Assembly (NCBI RefSeq): GCF_041296385.1
Contig: NW_027183617.1
Span: 108,422-172,421 of the forward strand
Length of the DNA stretch: 64,000 bases
Origin: Aphelocoma coerulescens
Taxonomy: Eukaryota > Chordata > Aves > Passeriformes > Corvidae
Reading direction: 5' to 3'
A model generated the notes under the pieces. It searched no databases. It was not told the DNA's origin and saw only the letters and a list, made by a program, of their open reading frames with translations. Positions 1 through 11,400 of the stretch are shown here, in pieces (position 1 is the first letter of the stretch; each line of letters begins with the position of its first letter). The translations under genes and the position numbers were made by a program.

Positions 1-1680
1 AGAGGAGGCAGGGTTGCATCAGGTTCCATAGCATCACCACGGTCTCCAGGGCTCCAAGAGCTTCTGTGGTGTCACAGAGGAGGCAGGGTTGCATCAGGTT
101 CAATAGCATCAGCACAGTCTCAAGGGCTCCCCTGAGCTTCTGTGGTGGTGTCACAGAGGAGCCAGGCTTCCTTGTAGTTCCCCAGCATCACAAAGGCTCT
201 CCTGGGAGCCACGGGTCACAAAGCACCGTGGGCTCTGTGCAGCCCCGCTGTGTCACAATGGCCGCTGGCTTCCACGAGCCCCCGCAATGTCCCAGTGGGC
301 CCCGTGGCTTTAGGAGTGGGTGGCTGGGAGTTGGTGCCAGCGGCTGGGGGAGCAGCAGCAGGGACTGTGTGTGGACAGTGCCATGGCCACTTGTGTGGCC
401 ACTGGTGTCTCTGTGCCAGGCACAGCCGTGGTGTGTAACACCGGCTCTGGGTCCTTTGGCTGTGCAGGTGGCAGTCACGGCCTGGAGCAGGGCTGCTCCC
501 GGGGGACAGCCTGGGGCAGGAGGCTGCTGGAGATTCATTCCCCACACTCCTTGTCATGAGGTGCTCAGAGTGATTGGAAAGGCTGTTGGCAGCAGGCAGT
601 TCTCTGGGTTCAAGCTGTGGAGCTGTCAGCGGGAATGCAAAGGCCAAGCTGGTGAGCCTTTTGTCCTGGTGCCTTTAGTGTGTGAGCAGTCCCTGGTGCC
701 GTTGTCTTTGGATCCTGAGTGTGGGAGAGGCAAGGCTTAGGATGGTGCGTAGAGCTGAGAAGGAAAGTGCCGAGAGCAGCGTGTGTGCTGCTGCTTTGAG
801 GGGTGCAGTTGAAGTTGTAGGCAGCAAGAGCTTTCTCAGCTGGCCCTTTTGTGAGCTCTGCTTTTGCCAGATGACTTCCATCTTACCCTCTTACCATCTT
901 AGCCTCTCATTTTTGCATATCCCAAACCCCCTTCCAAACATCCAGCAGCTGCTTGTAAAGAAGAAGTCCTAGAACAAAAAGCCAGTGCTGCCTTTCATAG
1001 CCCCTTTGCTGTCTATGAAGTAGAGGAAAGAAGCTAGTGAGACGCACTTTCTTTCTCAACTCCATAGAGCGCATCCTTCTCTCAAGGTGGCAGAGTCCTT
1101 GGCGGAAGTGAAGCATCTGCAGCTGCAGTTCAGACTGAGAGATGTGCCAGGACAGGAAACATTTGCTGACCTTCCCTGTTCCCTGTGCAACATGATTCTC
1201 GCATCCCAGTCACTTTCACATACCTTCGGTACCCCTGAGTCCAAGCAGCTAAAGCTCACAGAGACAGAAGTGTCAGGAAGGAAAACGTTCCAAAAGCACC
1301 CCCTTCTCTTATCAGCATATAAATTGTGCACAACAGGCTGCGGCACCGAACCTTCCTTCTCAGATAGACATGCCATCACACTTTTCACTCTTGCAGCTCG
1401 GTTGAAAAGCTCCAGCAGCTGCTCCCGCAATAGCAAAAGGTTCTAGAAGTGAAAGCCAGTTTGGGGCTGCACCTTCTCCTTGCCGCATGTAAGCCACACC
1501 AAACTCCCTGATGCACTCTGTCCTCCCCTTCTCAAAGGAGTAGACGGTGGCATCAGGACACACCTGTGTCCCAGCAGCTGGGTGCCCAGCCGGGAGCAGG
1601 AGCAGGGCTGGGGCTGCTCCCAAAGTTGCCCCGCCCCAATGCCAGAGCCGGACATATGCTGAGGGGGGGCTGGATCAGGC

Positions 1681-1686
1681 TTTATT
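1681..1686 (-). promoter_or_regulatory. minus-strand AATAAA inside each macrosatellite unit
   Basis: TTTATT on the plus strand gives AATAAA on the minus strand. It recurs in every unit (3,949; 6,217; 8,485 and so on, plus 2,268 each). It could end a minus-strand transcript coming from the 75-bp repeat side. No promoter or reading frame supports such a transcript, so this is only a sequence match. Confidence 0.3.
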
Positions 1687-1984
1687 GTCCAGCTGCATGC
1701 CAGGAGTGAGCACAAAATCTACCTGCATTCTCTGCAGCATGCCATCCTGGAGCAGAGCCATTGCCAAAGGAAGCCGTGAGCCCGTGCCAAGCCAGTGCCG
1801 GAGTGGGATCCTAGCAGCACCTGTGGAAGCCGGGAGAGAGGAGCCCACCTGGAGCAGGTTCGTGCAGGATTAATCATCCCGTGGCTTCCCACCAGGGTCC
1901 TGTTGCTTCCAAAAGGCCCCACAGTGTCACTGTGGCCCCTCGGTTCCACCAGGTTCCATAGCGTCACTGTGGTGCCCAGGGTTC

Positions 1985-2420
1985 CGTCAGCTTCGCCAGC
2001 ATCCCCACGGTCTGCAGAGCTCCCCGAGCTTCTGTGGTGTCACAGTGGAGGCAGGGTTGCATCAGGTTCCATAGCATCAGCACGGTCTCCAGGGCTCCCA
2101 GAGGTTCTGTGGTGTCACAGTGGAGGCAGGGTTGCATCAGGTTCCATAGCATCACCACAGTCTCCAGGGCTCCCTGAGCTTCTGTGGTGTCACAGTGGAG
2201 GCAGGGTTGCATCAGGTTCCATAGCATCACCACGGTCTCCAGAGCTCCCAGAGGTTCTGTGGTGTTACAGAGGAGGCAGGGTTGCATCAGGTTCCATAGC
2301 ATCAGCACGGTCTCCAGGGCTCCAAGAGCTTCTGTGGTGTCACAGAGGAGGCAGGGTTGCATCAGGTTCAATAGCATCAGCACGGTCTCCAGGGCTCCCC
2401 TGAGCTTCTGTGGTGGTGTC
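1985..2420. repeat. 75-bp minisatellite block nested in each macrosatellite unit
   Basis: GGTTCTGTGGTGT-type anchors end at 2,040, 2,115, 2,190, 2,265 and 2,340, an exact 75-bp period with about 5.5 copies. Equivalent blocks lie at 1-155 (partial), 4,253-4,688, 6,521-6,956, 8,789-9,224, 11,057-11,492, 13,325-13,760, 15,593-16,028, 17,861-18,296 and 20,129-20,564. The period is a multiple of three, so both strands show repetitive open frames, for example a 25-residue repeat containing CHSGGRVASGSIAS. On the minus strand each 75-bp unit reads as two diverged halves of about 37 bp carrying TATGGAACC and CCACTGTGACAC, the motif seen in clusters elsewhere in this window. The block probably arose by amplification of that shorter repeat. 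Confidence 0.93.
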
Positions 2421-5400
2421 ACAGAGGAGCCAGGCTTCCTTGTAGTTCCCCAGCATCACAAAGGCTCTCCTGGGAGCCACGGGTCACAAAGCACCGTGGG
2501 CTCTGTGCAGCCCCGCTGTGTCACAATGGCCGCTGGCTTCCACGAGCCCCCGCAATGTCCCAGTGGGCCCCGTGGCTTTAGGAGTGGGTGGCTGGGAGTT
2601 GGTGCCAGCGGCTGGGGGAGCAGCAGCAGGGACTGTGTGTGGACAGTGCCATGGCCACTTGTGTGGCCACTGGTGTCTCTGTGCCAGGCACAGCCGTGGT
2701 GTGTAACACCGGCTCTGGGTCCTTTGGCTGTGCAGGTGGCAGTCACGGCCTGGAGCAGGGCTGCTCCCGGGGGACAGCCTGGGGCAGGAGGCTGCTGGAG
2801 ATTCATTCCCCACACTCCTTGTCATGAGGTGCTCAGAGTGATTGGAAAGGCTGTTGGCAGCAGGCAGTTCTCTGGGTTCAAGCTGTGGAGCTGTCAGCGG
2901 GAATGCAAAGGCCAAGCTGGTGAGCCTTTTGTCCTGGTGCCTTTAGTGTGTGAGCAGTCCCTGGTGCCGTTGTCTTTGGATCCTGAGTGTGGGAGAGGCA
3001 AGGCTTAGGATGGTGCGTAGAGCTGAGAAGGAAAGTGCCGAGAGCAGCGTGTGTGCTGCTGCTTTGAGGGGTGCAGTTGAAGTTGTAGGCAGCAAGAGCT
3101 TTCTCAGCTGGCCCTTTTGTGAGCTCTGCTTTTGCCAGATGACTTCCATCTTACCCTCTTACCATCTTAGCCTCTCATTTTTGCATATCCCAAACCCCCT
3201 TCCAAACATCCAGCAGCTGCTTGTAAAGAAGAAGTCCTAGAACAAAAAGCCAGTGCTGCCTTTCATAGCCCCTTTGCTGTCTATGAAGTAGAGGAAAGAA
3301 GCTAGTGAGACGCACTTTCTTTCTCAACTCCATAGAGCGCATCCTTCTCTCAAGGTGGCAGAGTCCTTGGCGGAAGTGAAGCATCTGCAGCTGCAGTTCA
3401 GACTGAGAGATGTGCCAGGACAGGAAACATTTGCTGACCTTCCCTGTTCCCTGTGCAACATGATTCTCGCATCCCAGTCACTTTCACATACCTTCGGTAC
3501 CCCTGAGTCCAAGCAGCTAAAGCTCACAGAGACAGAAGTGTCAGGAAGGAAAACGTTCCAAAAGCACCCCCTTCTCTTATCAGCATATAAATTGTGCACA
3601 ACAGGCTGCGGCACCGAACCTTCCTTCTCAGATAGACATGCCATCACACTTTTCACTCTTGCAGCTCGGTTGAAAAGCTCCAGCAGCTGCTCCCGCAATA
3701 GCAAAAGGTTCTAGAAGTGAAAGCCAGTTTGGGGCTGCACCTTCTCCTTGCCGCATGTAAGCCACACCAAACTCCCTGATGCACTCTGTCCTCCCCTTCT
3801 CAAAGGAGTAGACGGTGGCATCAGGACACACCTGTGTCCCAGCAGCTGGGTGCCCAGCCGGGAGCAGGAGCAGGGCTGGGGCTGCTCCCAAAGTTGCCCC
3901 GCCCCAATGCCAGAGCCGGACATATGCTGAGGGGGGGCTGGATCAGGCTTTATTGTCCAGCTGCATGCCAGGAGTGAGCACAAAATCTACCTGCATTCTC
4001 TGCAGCATGCCATCCTGGAGCAGAGCCATTGCCAAAGGAAGCCGTGAGCCCGTGCCAAGCCAGTGCCGGAGTGGGATCCTAGCAGCACCTGTGGAAGCCG
4101 GGAGAGAGGAGCCCACCTGGAGCAGGTTCGTGCAGGATTAATCATCCCGTGGCTTCCCACCAGGGTCCTGTTGCTTCCAAAAGGCCCCACAGTGTCACTG
4201 TGGCCCCTCGGTTCCACCAGGTTCCATAGCGTCACTGTGGTGTCCAGGGTTCCGTCAGCTTCGCCAGCATCCCCACGGTCTGCAGAGCTCCCCGAGCTTC
4301 TGTGGTGTCACAGTGGAGGCAGGGTTGCATCAGGTTCCATAGCATCAGCACGGTCTCCAGGGCTCCCAGAGGTTCTGTGGTGTCACAGTGGAGGCAGGGT
4401 TGCATCAGGTTCCATAGCATCACCACAGTCTCCAGGGCTCCCTGAGCTTCTGTGGTGTCACAGTGGAGGCAGGGTTGCATCAGGTTCCATAGCATCAGCA
4501 CGGTCTCCAGAGCTCCCAGAGGTTCTGTGGTGTTACAGAGGAGGCAGGGTTGCATCAGGTTCCATAGCATCACCACGGTCTCCAGGGCTCCAAGAGCTTC
4601 TGTGGTGTCACAGAGGAGGCAGGGTTGCATCAGGTTCAATAGCATCAGCACAGTCTCAAGGGCTCCCCTGAGCTTCTGTGGTGGTGTCACAGAGGAGCCA
4701 GGCTTCCTTGTAGTTCCCCAGCATCACAAAGGCTCTCCTGGGAGCCACGGGTCACAAAGCACCGTGGGCTCTGTGCAGCCCCGCTGTGTCACAATGGCCG
4801 CTGGCTTCCACGAGCCCCCGCAATGTCCCAGTGGGCCCCGTGGCTTTAGGAGTGGGTGGCTGGGAGTTGGTGCCAGCGGCTGGGGGAGCAGCAGCAGGGA
4901 CTGTGTGTGGACAGTGCCATGGCCACTTGTGTGGCCACTGGTGTCTCTGTGCCAGGCACAGCCGTGGTGTGTAACACCGGCTCTGGGTCCTTTGGCTGTG
5001 CAGGTGGCAGTCACGGCCTGGAGCAGGGCTGCTCCCGGGGGACAGCCTGGGGCAGGAGGCTGCTGGAGATTCATTCCCCACACTCCTTGTCATGAGGTGC
5101 TCAGAGTGATTGGAAAGGCTGTTGGCAGCAGGCAGTTCTCTGGGTTCAAGCTGTGGAGCTGTCAGCGGGAATGCAAAGGCCAAGCTGGTGAGCCTTTTGT
5201 CCTGGTGCCTTTAGTGTGTGAGCAGTCCCTGGTGCCGTTGTCTTTGGATCCTGAGTGTGGGAGAGGCAAGGCTTAGGATGGTGCGTAGAGCTGAGAAGGA
5301 AAGTGCCGAGAGCAGCGTGTGTGCTGCTGCTTTGAGGGGTGCAGTTGAAGTTGTAGGCAGCAAGAGCTTTCTCAGCTGGCCCTTTTGTGAGCTCTGCTTT

Positions 5401-8400
5401 TGCCAGATGACTTCCATCTTACCCTCTTACCATCTTAGCCTCTCATTTTTGCATATCCCAAACCCCCTTCCAAACATCCAGCAGCTGCTTGTAAAGAAGA
5501 AGTCCTAGAACAAAAAGCCAGTGCTGCCTTTCATAGCCCCTTTGCTGTCTATGAAGTAGAGGAAAGAAGCTAGTGAGACGCACTTTCTTTCTCAACTCCA
5601 TAGAGCGCATCCTTCTCTCAAGGTGGCAGAGTCCTTGGCGGAAGTGAAGCATCTGCAGCTGCAGTTCAGACTGAGAGATGTGCCAGGACAGGAAACATTT
5701 GCTGACCTTCCCTGTTCCCTGTGCAACATGATTCTCGCATCCCAGTCACTTTCACATACCTTCGGTATCCCTGAGTCCAAGCAGCTAAAGCTCACAGAGA
5801 CAGAAGTGTCAGGAAGGAAAACGTTGCAAAAGCACCCCCTTCTCTTATCAGCATATAAATTGTGCACAACAGGCTGCGGCACCGAACCTTCCTTCTCAGA
5901 TAGACATGCCATCACACTTTTCACTCTTGCAGCTCGGTTGAAAAGCTCCAGCAGCTGCTCCCGCAATAGCAAAAGGTTCTAGAAGTGAAAGCCAGTTTGG
6001 GGCTGCACCTTCTCCTTGCCGCATGTAAGCCACACCAAACTCCCTGATGCACTCTGTCCTCCCCTTCTCAAAGGAGTAGACGGTGGCATCAGGACACACC
6101 TGTGTCCCAGCAGCTGGGTGCCCAGCCGGGAGCAGGAGCAGGGCTGGGGCTGCTCCCAAAGTTGCCCCGCCCCAATGCCAGAGCCGGACATATGCTGAGG
6201 GGGGGCTGGATCAGGCTTTATTGTCCAGCTGCATGCCAGGAGTGAGCACAAAATCTACCTGCATTCTCTGCAGCATGCCATCCTGGAGCAGAGCCATTGC
6301 CAAAGGAAGCCGTGAGCCCGTGCCAAGCCAGTGCCGGAGTGGGATCCTAGCAGCACCTGTGGAAGCCGGGAGAGAGGAGCCCACCTGGAGCAGGTTCGTG
6401 CAGGATTAATCATCCCGTGGCTTCCCACCAGGGTCCTGTTGCTTCCAAAAGGCCCCACAGTGTCACTGTGGCCCCTCGGTTCCACCAGGTTCCATAGCGT
6501 CACTGTGGTGCCCAGGGTTCCGTCAGCTTCGCCAGCATCCCCACGGTCTGCAGAGCTCCCCGAGCTTCTGTGGTGTCACAGTGGAGGCAGGGTTGCATCA
6601 GGTTCCATAGCATCAGCACGGTCTCCAGGGCTCCCAGAGGTTCTGTGGTGTCACAGTGGAGGCAGGGTTGCATCAGGTTCCATAGCATCACCACAGTCTC
6701 CAGGGCTCCCTGAGCTTCTGTGGTGTCACAGTGGAGGCAGGGTTGCATCAGGTTCCATAGCATCAGCACGGTCTCCAGAGCTCCCAGAGGTTCTGTGGTG
6801 TTACAGAGGAGGCAGGGTTGCATCAGGTTCCATAGCATCACCACGGTCTCCAGGGCTCCAAGAGCTTCTGTGGTGTCACAGAGGAGGCAGGGTTGCATCA
6901 GGTTCAATAGCATCAGCACAGTCTCAAGGGCTCCCCTGAGCTTCTGTGGTGGTGTCACAGAGGAGCCAGGCTTCCTTGTAGTTCCCCAGCATCACAAAGG
7001 CTCTCCTGGGAGCCACGGGTCACAAAGCACCGTGGGCTCTGTGCAGCCCCGCTGTGTCACAATGGCCGCTGGCTTCCACGAGCCCCCGCAGTGTCCCAGT
7101 GGGCCCCGTGGCTTTAGGAGTGGGTGGCTGGGAGTTGGTGCCAGCGGCTGGGGGAGCAGCAGCAGGGACTGTGTGTGGACAGTGCCATGGCCACTTGTGT
7201 GGCCACTGGTGTCTCTGTGCCAGGCACAGCCGTGGTGTGTAACACCGGCTCTGGGTCCTTTGGCTGTGCAGGTGGCAGTCACGGCCTGGAGCAGGGCTGC
7301 TCCCGGGGGACAGCCTGGGGCAGGAGGCTGCTGGAGATTCATTCCCCACACTCCTTGTCATGAGGTGCTCAGAGTGATTGGAAAGGCTGTTGGCAGCAGG
7401 CAGTTCTCTGGGTTCAAGCTGTGGAGCTGTCAGCGGGAATGCAAAGGCCAAGCTGGTGAGCCTTTTGTCCTGGTGCCTTTAGTGTGTGAGCAGTCCCTGG
7501 TGCCGTTGTCTTTGGATCCTGAGTGTGGGAGAGGCAAGGCTTAGGATGGTGCGTAGAGCTGAGAAGGAAAGTGCCGAGAGCAGCGTGTGTGCTGCTGCTT
7601 TGAGGGGTGCAGTTGAAGTTGTAGGCAGCAAGAGCTTTCTCAGCTGGCCCTTTTGTGAGCTCTGCTTTTGCCAGATGACTTCCATCTTACCCTCTTACCA
7701 TCTTAGCCTCTCATTTTTGCATATCCCAAACCCCCTTCCAAACATCCAGCAGCTGCTTGTAAAGAAGAAGTCCTAGAACAAAAAGCCAGTGCTGCCTTTC
7801 ATAGCCCCTTTGCTGTCTATGAAGTAGAGGAAAGAAGCTAGTGAGACGCACTTTCTTTCTCAACTCCATAGAGCGCATCCTTCTCTCAAGGTGGCAGAGT
7901 CCTTGGCGGAAGTGAAGCATCTGCAGCTGCAGTTCAGACTGAGAGATGTGCCAGGACAGGAAACATTTGCTGACCTTCCCTGTTCCCTGTGCAACATGAT
8001 TCTCGCATCCCAGTCACTTTCACATACCTTCGGTACCCCTGAGTCCAAGCAGCTAAAGCTCACAGAGACAGAAGTGTCAGGAAGGAAAACGTTCCAAAAG
8101 CACCCCCTTCTCTTATCAGCATATAAATTGTGCACAACAGGCTGCGGCACCGAACCTTCCTTCTCAGATAGACATGCCATCACACTTTTCACTCTTGCAG
8201 CTCGGTTGAAAAGCTCCAGCAGCTGCTCCCGCAATAGCAAAAGGTTCTAGAAGTGAAAGCCAGTTTGGGGCTGCACCTTCTCCTTGCCGCATGTAAGCCA
8301 CACCAAACTCCCTGATGCACTCTGTCCTCCCCTTCTCAAAGGAGTAGACGGTGGCATCAGGACACACCTGTGTCCCAGCAGCTGGGTGCCCAGCCGGGAG

Positions 8401-11400
8401 CAGGAGCAGGGCTGGGGCTGCTCCCAAAGTTGCCCCGCCCCAATGCCAGAGCCGGACATATGCTGAGGGGGGGCTGGATCAGGCTTTATTGTCCAGCTGC
8501 ATGCCAGGAGTGAGCACAAAATCTACCTGCATTCTCTGCAGCATGCCATCCTGGAGCAGAGCCATTGCCAAAGGAAGCCGTGAGCCCGTGCCAAGCCAGT
8601 GCCGGAGTGGGATCCTAGCAGCACCTGTGGAAGCCGGGAGAGAGGAGCCCACCTGGAGCAGGTTCGTGCAGGATTAATCATCCCGTGGCTTCCCACCAGG
8701 GTCCTGTTGCTTCCAAAAGGCCCCACAGTGTCACTGTGGCCCCTCGGTTCCACCAGGTTCCATAGCGTCACTGTGGTGTCCAGGGTTCCGTCAGCTTCGC
8801 CAGCATCCCCACGGTCTGCAGAGCTCCCCGAGCTTCTGTGGTGTCACAGTGGAGGCAGGGTTGCATCAGGTTCCATAGCATCAGCACGGTCTCCAGGGCT
8901 CCCAGAGGTTCTGTGGTGTCACAGTGGAGGCAGGGTTGCATCAGGTTCCATAGCATCACCACAGTCTCCAGGGCTCCCTGAGCTTCTGTGGTGTCACAGT
9001 GGAGGCAGGGTTGCATCAGGTTCCATAGCATCACCACGGTCTCCAGAGCTCCCAGAGGTTCTGTGGTGTTACAGAGGAGGCAGGGTTGCATCAGGTTCCA
9101 TAGCATCACCACGGTCTCCAGGGCTCCAAGAGCTTCTGTGGTGTCACAGAGGAGGCAGGGTTGCATCAGGTTCAATAGCATCAGCACAGTCTCAAGGGCT
9201 CCCCTGAGCTTCTGTGGTGGTGTCACAGAGGAGCCAGGCTTCCTTGTAGTTCCCCAGCATCACAAAGGCTCTCCTGGGAGCCACGGGTCACAAAGCACCG
9301 TGGGCTCTGTGCAGCCCCGCTGTGTCACAATGGCCGCTGGCTTCCACGAGCCCCCGCAGTGTCCCAGTGGGCCCCGTGGCTTTAGGAGTGGGTGGCTGGG
9401 AGTTGGTGCCAGCGGCTGGGGGAGCAGCAGCAGGGACTGTGTGTGGACAGTGCCATGGCCACTTGTGTGGCCACTGGTGTCTCTGTGCCAGGCACAGCCG
9501 TGGTGTGTAACACCGGCTCTGGGTCCTTTGGCTGTGCAGGTGGCAGTCACGGCCTGGAGCAGGGCTGCTCCCGGGGGACAGCCTGGGGCAGGAGGCTGCT
9601 GGAGATTCATTCCCCACACTCCTTGTCATGAGGTGCTCAGAGTGATTGGAAAGGCTGTTGGCAGCAGGCAGTTCTCTGGGTTCAAGCTGTGGAGCTGTCA
9701 GCGGGAATGCAAAGGCCAAGCTGCTGAGCCTTTTGTCCTGGTGCCTTTAGTGTGTGAGCAGTCCCTGGTGCCGTTGTCTTTGGATCCTGAGTGTGGGAGA
9801 GGCAAGGCTTAGGATGGTGCGTAGAGCTGAGAAGGAAAGTGCCGAGAGCAGCGTGTGTGCTGCTGCTTTGAGGGGTGCAGTTGAAGTTGTAGGCAGCAAG
9901 AGCTTTCTCAGCTGGCCCTTTTGTGAGCTCTGCTTTTGCCAGATGACTTCCATCTTACCCTCTTACCATCTTAGCCTCTCATTTTTGCATATCCCAAACC
10001 CCCTTCCAAACATCCAGCAGCTGCTTGTAAAGAAGAAGTCCTAGAACAAAAAGCCAGTGCTGCCTTTCATAGCCCCTTTGCTGTCTATGAAGTAGAGGAA
10101 AGAAGCTAGTGAGACGCACTTTCTTTCTCAACTCCATAGAGCGCATCCTTCTCTCAAGGTGGCAGAGTCCTTGGCGGAAGTGAAGCATCTGCAGCTGCAG
10201 TTCAGACTGAGAGATGTGCCAGGACAGGAAACATTTGCTGACCTTCCCTGTTCCCTGTGCAACATGATTCTCGCATCCCAGTCACTTTCACATACCTTCG
10301 GTATCCCTGAGTCCAAGCAGCTAAAGCTCACAGAGACAGAAGTGTCAGGAAGGAAAACGTTGCAAAAGCACCCCCTTCTCTTATCAGCATATAAATTGTG
10401 CACAACAGGCTGCGGCACCGAACCTTCCTTCTCAGATAGACATGCCATCACACTTTTCACTCTTGCAGCTCGGTTGAAAAGCTCCAGCAGCTGCTCCCGC
10501 AATAGCAAAAGGTTCTAGAAGTGAAAGCCAGTTTGGGGCTGCACCTTCTCCTTGCCGCATGTAAGCCACACCAAACTCCCTGATGCACTCTGTCCTCCCC
10601 TTCTCAAAGGAGTAGACGGTGGCATCAGGACACACCTGTGTCCCAGCAGCTGGGTGCCCAGCCGGGAGCAGGAGCAGGGCTGGGGCTGCTCCCAAAGTTG
10701 CCCCGCCCCAATGCCAGAGCCGGACATATGCTGAGGGGGGGCTGGATCAGGCTTTATTGTCCAGCTGCATGCCAGGAGTGAGCACAAAATCTACCTGCAT
10801 TCTCTGCAGCATGCCATCCTGGAGCAGAGCCATTGCCAAAGGAAGCCGTGAGCCCGTGCCAAGCCAGTGCCGGAGTGGGATCCTAGCAGCACCTGTGGAA
10901 GCCGGGAGAGAGGAGCCCACCTGGAGCAGGTTCGTGCAGGATTAATCATCCCGTGGCTTCCCACCAGGGTCCTGTTGCTTCCAAAAGGCCCCACAGTGTC
11001 ACTGTGGCCCCTCGGTTCCACCAGGTTCCATAGCGTCACTGTGGTGCCCAGGGTTCCGTCAGCTTCGCCAGCATCCCCACGGTCTGCAGAGCTCCCCGAG
11101 CTTCTGTGGTGTCACAGTGGAGGCAGGGTTGCATCAGGTTCCATAGCATCAGCACGGTCTCCAGGGCTCCCAGAGGTTCTGTGGTGTCACAGTGGAGGCA
11201 GGGTTGCATCAGGTTCCATAGCATCACCACAGTCTCCAGGGCTCCCTGAGCTTCTGTGGTGTCACAGTGGAGGCAGGGTTGCATCAGGTTCCATAGCATC
11301 AGCACGGTCTCCAGAGCTCCCAGAGGTTCTGTGGTGTTACAGAGGAGGCAGGGTTGCATCAGGTTCCATAGCATCACCACGGTCTCCAGGGCTCCAAGAG

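Noticed and set aside
2184..3008. 274-codon plus-strand open frame repeated in every macrosatellite unit
   Set aside because: It runs through the 75-bp repeats, whose length is a multiple of three, has no recognisable domain, and comparable open frames exist on the opposite strand. Repetition explains its conservation.
3628..3891. Minus-strand frame with FEKGRTECIREFGVAYMRQGE, resembling a real exon
   Set aside because: I could not link it to any family, and the surrounding frame lacks a consistent splice structure. Left as a possible relic only.
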